From an uncultured Lachnospiraceae bacterium (GTDB taxonomy: Bacteria > Bacillota > Clostridia > Lachnospirales > Lachnospiraceae), in the NCBI GenBank assembly GCA_947626915.1, contig CANQUA010000033.1, positions 1 to 36,658 on the forward strand: a DNA stretch of 36,658 nucleotides. The letters run 5' to 3'. Position 1 is the first letter of the stretch. Every line of letters begins with the position of its first letter. The notes below the pieces were generated by a model that saw only the letters and a program-made list of their open reading frames with translations, made no database searches and was not told the origin of the DNA. Shown in pieces: positions 32,746 to 36,658 of this stretch. A program made the translations under genes and the position numbers.

Positions 32746-32949
32746 ATGAAAAACCGCTTGGAGGAACTGCGAAAGGAGAGAGGTATCAAACAGGAAGAAT
32801 TGGCTGCCGCGTTAGAGGTGTCGCGGCAAACCATAGGTTCTTTGGAAAATGGGAGATATAACCCCTCGATTTTGTTGGCGTTCAAAATTGCAAAATACTT
32901 TGGAATGAGTATTGAGGAAATTTTTATTTATGAGGAGGGCTCAAAATGA
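32746..32949 (+). CDS. small Xre family transcriptional regulator
   Basis: A 67-residue Cro/CI-type helix-turn-helix protein with little beyond the DNA-binding domain (I-K-Q-E-E-L-A-A-A-L-E-V-S-R-Q-T-I at about 15-31). The ATG at 32746 with AAAGGAGG is preferred to the upstream 32710. Such short regulators (YozG-like) are often encoded just before one or two small membrane proteins, as here. Its stop overlaps the next start (ATGA). An inverted repeat by the promoter suggests self-control. Confidence 0.88.
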   Translation: MKNRLEELRKERGIKQEELAAALEVSRQTIGSLENGRYNPSILLAFKIAKYFGMSIEEIFIYEEGSK

Positions 32950-33368
32950 AAGACAAGAAACCTTTTATGATCGAATTTGTAATTGGCGTTATTCTGATCG
33001 GCGTCGGAGCGTTGCTGCAGATTGACTATTATTCCAATATGCTTTTTGCAATAGGCGGCGGCCTTGCTCTCAGTTCGGCCGTTCATACAATCCGCATTGT
33101 TTACTGGCAAAATCCGAAGCGGCAAGACGTATACGAGAAGAAAAAGCAAGAAGAGCACATTAACAGTATTGATGAACGAAAACAATATCTGCGAATGAAA
33201 GCAGGCCATGTAACTTACCAGATTATGACGTTTTCCCTGCTTCTGACAGGCTTCGTACTTGCGTTATTTCGCGTGGAAGCATGGATAACCGGAATGATAT
33301 TCTTACTTTTTGTGTTCCAGTGGGCGGTTGGGACCATGGTATACCGAGTTTTAGAAAAAAGAATATGA
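32946..33368 (+). CDS. small membrane protein linked to the Xre regulator
   Basis: A 140-residue protein of unknown function with about four membrane segments (near 8-24, 30-48, 92-108 and 113-130). A charged loop between them contains D-E-R-K-Q-Y-L-R-M-K-A-G. It overlaps the Xre gene by four bases, so it is translationally coupled. The next gene shares its layout and a D-E-R motif in the same position, so the two are probably related. Such pairs are common in Firmicutes; the role is unknown. Confidence 0.75.
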   Translation: MKDKKPFMIEFVIGVILIGVGALLQIDYYSNMLFAIGGGLALSSAVHTIRIVYWQNPKRQDVYEKKKQEEHINSIDERKQYLRMKAGHVTYQIMTFSLLLTGFVLALFRVEAWITGMIFLLFVFQWAVGTMVYRVLEKRI

Positions 33369-33445
33369 AACCAGCGCTTCATAATAGACAGCCGGCTTTA
33401 TTTGATAGGCCGTCGAAGAAATCTTATGTGTGAGGAGGAAGGAAA

Positions 33446-33877
33446 ATGAAAACCAGGATAACGGATTATGCGGTTACGATGCTTGGATTGCTGCTGCTCG
33501 CGGCGGGGATTTGCCTGCTAAAAATGAACGGCGATCCGCAGGGCATTATGCTTACGCTGCCTTATGTGTGTATTGGCATTGGGTGCGGTCTGTTTGGGCA
33601 TGGCATGGGAAATATAATTTCCGGACGGATTGTTCGCAGCAACCCGGAAATGCGGAAGAAGCTGGAGATCGAGGAAAAGGATGAACGCAATCTGTCAATC
33701 GCAAATTGCGCCAAAGGAAAAGCGTTTGACAGAATGACGTGGGTCTATGGAGCGTTAATGATATCGTTTGCCCTGATGGGAGTTGACATGCTTGCCGTAC
33801 TCCTTCTTGTGTTCGCTTATCTCCTTGTTCATGGCCTGGCTCTTTACTATCGTTTCAGACTGGATAGAGAAATGTAA
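33446..33877 (+). CDS. second small membrane protein of the Xre operon
   Basis: A 143-residue membrane protein with GAGGAGGAAGG upstream of its ATG. It has four predicted helices and the central loop E-E-K-D-E-R-N-L-S-I, which matches the D-E-R loop of the preceding gene in position. The text D-E-R followed by a helix and a second hydrophobic pair fits the DUF2178-like group, but the assignment is unsure. A clear terminator 39 bases after the stop ends the three-gene operon. Confidence 0.7.
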   Translation: MKTRITDYAVTMLGLLLLAAGICLLKMNGDPQGIMLTLPYVCIGIGCGLFGHGMGNIISGRIVRSNPEMRKKLEIEEKDERNLSIANCAKGKAFDRMTWVYGALMISFALMGVDMLAVLLLVFAYLLVHGLALYYRFRLDREM

Positions 33878-33915
33878 AACAAACAATCAAATATCGGCCG
33901 CCGGCGGCATTCACC

Positions 33916-33953
33916 GGGCAGGAAATCCTGAAACAGGTTCCCTGCCCTTTTTT
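33916..33953 (+). terminator. Rho-independent terminator of the Xre operon
   Basis: GGGCAGG pairs with CCTGCCC around an interrupted loop, followed by TTTTTT. It lies 39 bases after the last stop of the operon. Confidence 0.8.
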
Positions 33954-34076
33954 GTCCGGACGTGGGGAGAAAGAGGGTACTGCCTGCTAAGCTCGTGCCC
34001 GGATGTGAAAATCATCCGGCGGAGCCTCGCCTGCAAGCTGAACGGATCGTCTGCGATCTGTTTGCCGGAACAAAAT

Positions 34077-35114
34077 TCAGGCCGATGCCTTTTTCAGCTC
34101 GTCCAATGCGCGGATAAAGGCGTCAATGCTTTCGTCGGTAGTAGCCCACGAGGTTACCAGACGGATGCTGGTGTGGCTGTCGTCGACGGCCTGATCCGGA
34201 TGGAAAAGAAAGTTTTTCTCCAGCAGGAGGATCTCGTCGTTGGAAAAGACCGGAAAGAGCTGATTGGTCTGCGGCGGGTAAGCGAACGTGTATCCGCGGG
34301 CGATCAGCGCGGCCCGGAGTCTGACCGCCATCTCATTGGCGTGGGCCGCCAGATCGTAGAACAGATGATCCCGGAATAATTCTTCAAACTGGATCCCCAG
34401 GAGCCATCCCTTGGCGAGCATGGCCCCGTGCTGCTTGATCAGAAAGCGGAAGTCCTGCTTTAACGCGTCGTTGATAATGACCAGAGCTTCTCCGAACAGC
34501 GCTCCGTTCTTGGTGCCGCCGATATAGAACGCGTCGGTCAGGGCGGCAAAATCCGCCATGGTCAGATCGTTGGAGGCGCTGGTTAAAGCGGCCCCGATGC
34601 GTGCGCCGTCCAGGAACAGGTACAGGCCGTTCCTGCGGCAGAACTGAGACAGTGCTTCCAGCTCGGCTTTGGCGTATTGCGTGCCGATCTCCGTGGAATT
34701 GGAGATATAAACCATTTTAGGCTGGACCATATGTTCATCGGTATGACGGGCCAGGATCGGCCGGATCCGGTCCGGGGTCAGTTTCCCGTCGGGTGCCTCC
34801 GCCGTCAGGACTTTATGGCCGCAGGCTTCGATAGCGCCGGTCTCATGGACATTGATATGGCCCGTGGCGGCCGCGATCACAGCCTGATGGGGGCGGAGAG
34901 CGGAAGAGATCGCCAGCGTGTTGGTCTGGGTCCCGCCCACCAGGATATGAACGTCGGCCCGGGGACACCGGATTTCCTGGCGGATCTGTTCAATGGCGTG
35001 TTCGGTATGGGCGTCCAGGCTGTAGCCCGCATTCTGCTCCAGATTGGTTTCCATCAGCGCCGCCAGGATCCGCGGATGGGCCCCTTCGCTGTAATCATTG
35101 GCAAAGCTATACAT
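34077..35114 (-). CDS. low-specificity threonine aldolase / beta-eliminating lyase family protein
   Basis: A 345-residue PLP enzyme of fold type I. The ATG at 35114 with AGGAGG 8 bases upstream is preferred to the far upstream in-frame start. M-Y-S-F-A-N-D-Y is the family's usual opening. Asp169 in F-L-D-G-A-R contacts the cofactor nitrogen, and Lys202 in G-G-T-K-N-G-A-L forms the Schiff base. Members cleave L-threonine or L-allo-threonine to glycine and acetaldehyde; some act on other beta-hydroxy amino acids. It is a single gene, with an AT-rich upstream region and no obvious partner. Confidence 0.88.
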   Translation of the reverse strand: MYSFANDYSEGAHPRILAALMETNLEQNAGYSLDAHTEHAIEQIRQEIRCPRADVHILVGGTQTNTLAISSALRPHQAVIAAATGHINVHETGAIEACGHKVLTAEAPDGKLTPDRIRPILARHTDEHMVQPKMVYISNSTEIGTQYAKAELEALSQFCRRNGLYLFLDGARIGAALTSASNDLTMADFAALTDAFYIGGTKNGALFGEALVIINDALKQDFRFLIKQHGAMLAKGWLLGIQFEELFRDHLFYDLAAHANEMAVRLRAALIARGYTFAYPPQTNQLFPVFSNDEILLLEKNFLFHPDQAVDDSHTSIRLVTSWATTDESIDAFIRALDELKKASA

Positions 35115-35585
35115 AGTTTTCCTCCTGTCAGTGCCGCGCGGACGAGGGGGGGAGACGGTATTCAGCGGGGCGGAATTTCGCCGAGCTGCGCAGGAACTCA
35201 TTGGCAGACGGCGTTATAGGCGCGGCTGCGGTATCCTGCTATAAAATAGGTTACATAACATCGGGTCGCATTACAGGTTACATGTTATACAGCGTCCGGC
35301 TTGTTTCCCGGCCGGTCCGGCGGCAGCTTTGAAATCCCTATCATCATAATGGATCCGGCGGAAATTTGCAATGAGAATTCCCCTGTATTTTTTTGAATCC
35401 GGTTGAGGCACGCCCGGTCCGTTTCCCGACAGTGCGGCAGCGCGCCCCCGGAGGGGAAGGGGGCGGCAGTAGGGGTATCCCGTTCATATAAGGAACAAAA
35501 TGTCAGGAAATGTCTTTGTCAGCCGGAATCGCGCTGCAATCGCGCGCTGCTCCGCATTTTGAAGCGCTCGCCGTATCCTGGCTTG
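35115..35585. other. intergenic region with GTTACA-type repeats
   Basis: About 470 bases between two leftward genes. Around 35249-35290 are two copies of AGGTTACAT, near ATAACAT and GTTATAC, in AT-rich DNA that probably holds the aldolase promoter. Open frames here (35403 onward on the plus strand) are antisense shadows. No terminator for the Amt gene was found. Confidence 0.4.
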
Positions 35586-36658
35586 TCACTCCACATCCTG
35601 CAGCGCCGCGAAGTCTTCCTCGCCGGTTCGGATCTTGACGACCTTCTCCACACCGTAGACGAAGATCTTGCCGTCACCGATGTGGCCGGTGTAGAGCGCT
35701 TTCTTGGCGGCCTCGACGACGGAGTCCACAGGAATCTTGCTGATGACGACTTCGAGTTTGACTTTCGGAAGCAGGGTTACGTCCATCTCAACGCCGCGGT
35801 ACATTTCCCCGGCTCCCTTCTGGACGCCGCAGCCCATGACCTGGGTGACGGTCATGCCGGTAACGCCCAAATTGTTCATGGCGGTCTTGATCTGTTCGTA
35901 GCTGGACAGCTTGGTGATGATGACTACCTTATGCATCGCGTAGGCGTCCGCGCCGGGCATCTTCACGACCTTAACGGCGGCCGCCTTCTCGGCCGGGGAG
36001 GCCGCGGCGTAGTCGGATACGCCCAGATCCGTGTTCTCATTGACATCCATGGTCATGGTGTTGGAGATATCGATAATGGAGAAGCCGGAGTAGGCGGACG
36101 GCAGGCCGTGCTCCGTGGAATCCAGGCCCATAATCTCTTCCTCGCGGGAGACCCGCAGGCCCACCAGCTTCTTGATGACGAGGAATGCCAGCGTCATTGT
36201 GACGACGGTCCAGGCGGCTACGGTGATAAAGCCCAGAAGCTGCAGCCCCAGCTGATGGAAACCGCCGCCATAGAACAGGCCCCTGATGGAATCGTTGCCG
36301 GGCGCGGAGGTGGTGGCAAACAGGCCGACCGCGATGGTGCCCCAGATGCCGTTGCAGCAGTGGACCGCCACAGCGCCGACCGGATCATCTATACGGAGTT
36401 TATTGTCCAAAAACCACACGCCGAAGACCACCAGAAGTCCGGCGACAGCGCCGATGACGGCGGCGCCCAGCGCGTCGGTCACGTCGCAGGGAGCCGTGAT
36501 GGCAACGAGGCCGGCCAGGGAGGCATTTAAGCACATGGATACGTCGGGTTTGCCGTATTTGATCCAGGTGAAGACCATGCAGACCACGGTCGCCACGGAT
36601 GGGGCTACGGTGGTGGTCAGGAATACGCTTCCCAGCTGCTCCACGCTGGTGCAGGCCG
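35586..36658 (-). CDS. ammonium transporter fused to a P-II signalling domain (5' end outside the window)
   Basis: At least 357 codons, with the frame still open at the window edge, so the transporter's N-terminal helices are not seen. The Amt part (to about residue 190 of the visible portion) contains P-V-G-A-V-A-V-H-C-C-N-G-I-W-G-T, with a conserved pore His. A linker of about 50 residues follows. The last ~115 residues are a GlnB-like P-II domain (K-V-V-I-I-T-K-L, then K-V-K-L-E-V-V-I, then G-D-G-K-I-F-V-Y). The T-loop reads Y-R-G-V-E-M-D-V, so the uridylylated Tyr51 is Met. The fusion probably lets nitrogen status gate ammonium uptake directly. Confidence 0.9.
   Translation of the reverse strand, partial: ACTSVEQLGSVFLTTTVAPSVATVVCMVFTWIKYGKPDVSMCLNASLAGLVAITAPCDVTDALGAAVIGAVAGLLVVFGVWFLDNKLRIDDPVGAVAVHCCNGIWGTIAVGLFATTSAPGNDSIRGLFYGGGFHQLGLQLLGFITVAAWTVVTMTLAFLVIKKLVGLRVSREEEIMGLDSTEHGLPSAYSGFSIIDISNTMTMDVNENTDLGVSDYAAASPAEKAAAVKVVKMPGADAYAMHKVVIITKLSSYEQIKTAMNNLGVTGMTVTQVMGCGVQKGAGEMYRGVEMDVTLLPKVKLEVVISKIPVDSVVEAAKKALYTGHIGDGKIFVYGVEKVVKIRTGEEDFAALQDVE

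Noticed and set aside
35403-36530. 375-codon open frame on the plus strand
   Set aside because: Antisense to the Amt-P-II gene.

Overview
The window looks like a chromosomal stretch from an anaerobic, fairly GC-rich Clostridia bacterium, most likely Lachnospiraceae (inference). The reasons are strong AGGAGG-type ribosome binding sites, TTGACA/TATAAT promoters, a hydrogenase-like/DRTGG/PHP gene trio, an Lpl-type sugar transporter without its own ATPase, an Rpn-family nuclease, a Cache-type hybrid kinase and an ammonium transporter fused to a P-II domain. No rRNA, tRNA, CRISPR array or phage module was seen.

Layout. 1-1428: end of an [FeFe]-hydrogenase-like gene, then DRTGG and PHP-domain genes, closed by a clear terminator. 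1532-4857: a membrane protein, a MalY/PatB aminotransferase with a textbook promoter, and a secreted polysaccharide deacetylase. 5416-18787: a divergent sugar-utilisation locus. Leftward run a fused mannose-6-phosphate-isomerase-like gene, a ROK kinase, a MurR/RpiR regulator and an L-fucose/L-arabinose-isomerase-family gene. Rightward run two permeases, a binding lipoprotein, an intracellular clan GH-A glycosidase, a second mannose-6-phosphate isomerase and a sialidase broken by four one-base losses. Promoters and palindromes for both directions lie in 10645-11003.

18979-22308: an SDR oxidoreductase, an Rpn nuclease bracketed by two diverged copies of a ~190-bp repeat that carries the SDR gene's 3' end, and a YwaF-like membrane protein. 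22961-25720: a LarA-like protein with a changed active site, an isomerase fragment and an intact sugar-phosphate isomerase/epimerase. 25780-27545 is a gene graveyard (DUF624/YesL, cap-less HAD, GntR, MATE tail). 27636-29630: a heavy-metal-associated protein behind an ArsR/SmtB-type operator, uridine kinase and dapF. 29931-32502: a hybrid histidine kinase split by a frameshift. 32746-33877: an Xre regulator with two small membrane proteins. 34077-36658: a threonine-aldolase-like enzyme and the 3' part of an Amt-P-II fusion that runs off the window.

How it fits together. The central locus would import an oligosaccharide through the lipoprotein/permease complex with a shared ATPase encoded elsewhere, cleave it in the cytoplasm, phosphorylate the sugar with the ROK kinase and isomerise the products. 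The LarA-like protein and the adjacent epimerase suggest a second small sugar-acid pathway. The many frameshifts and internal deletions between 17.7 and 27.5 kb and at 30.35 kb point to decay or, less likely, assembly error.
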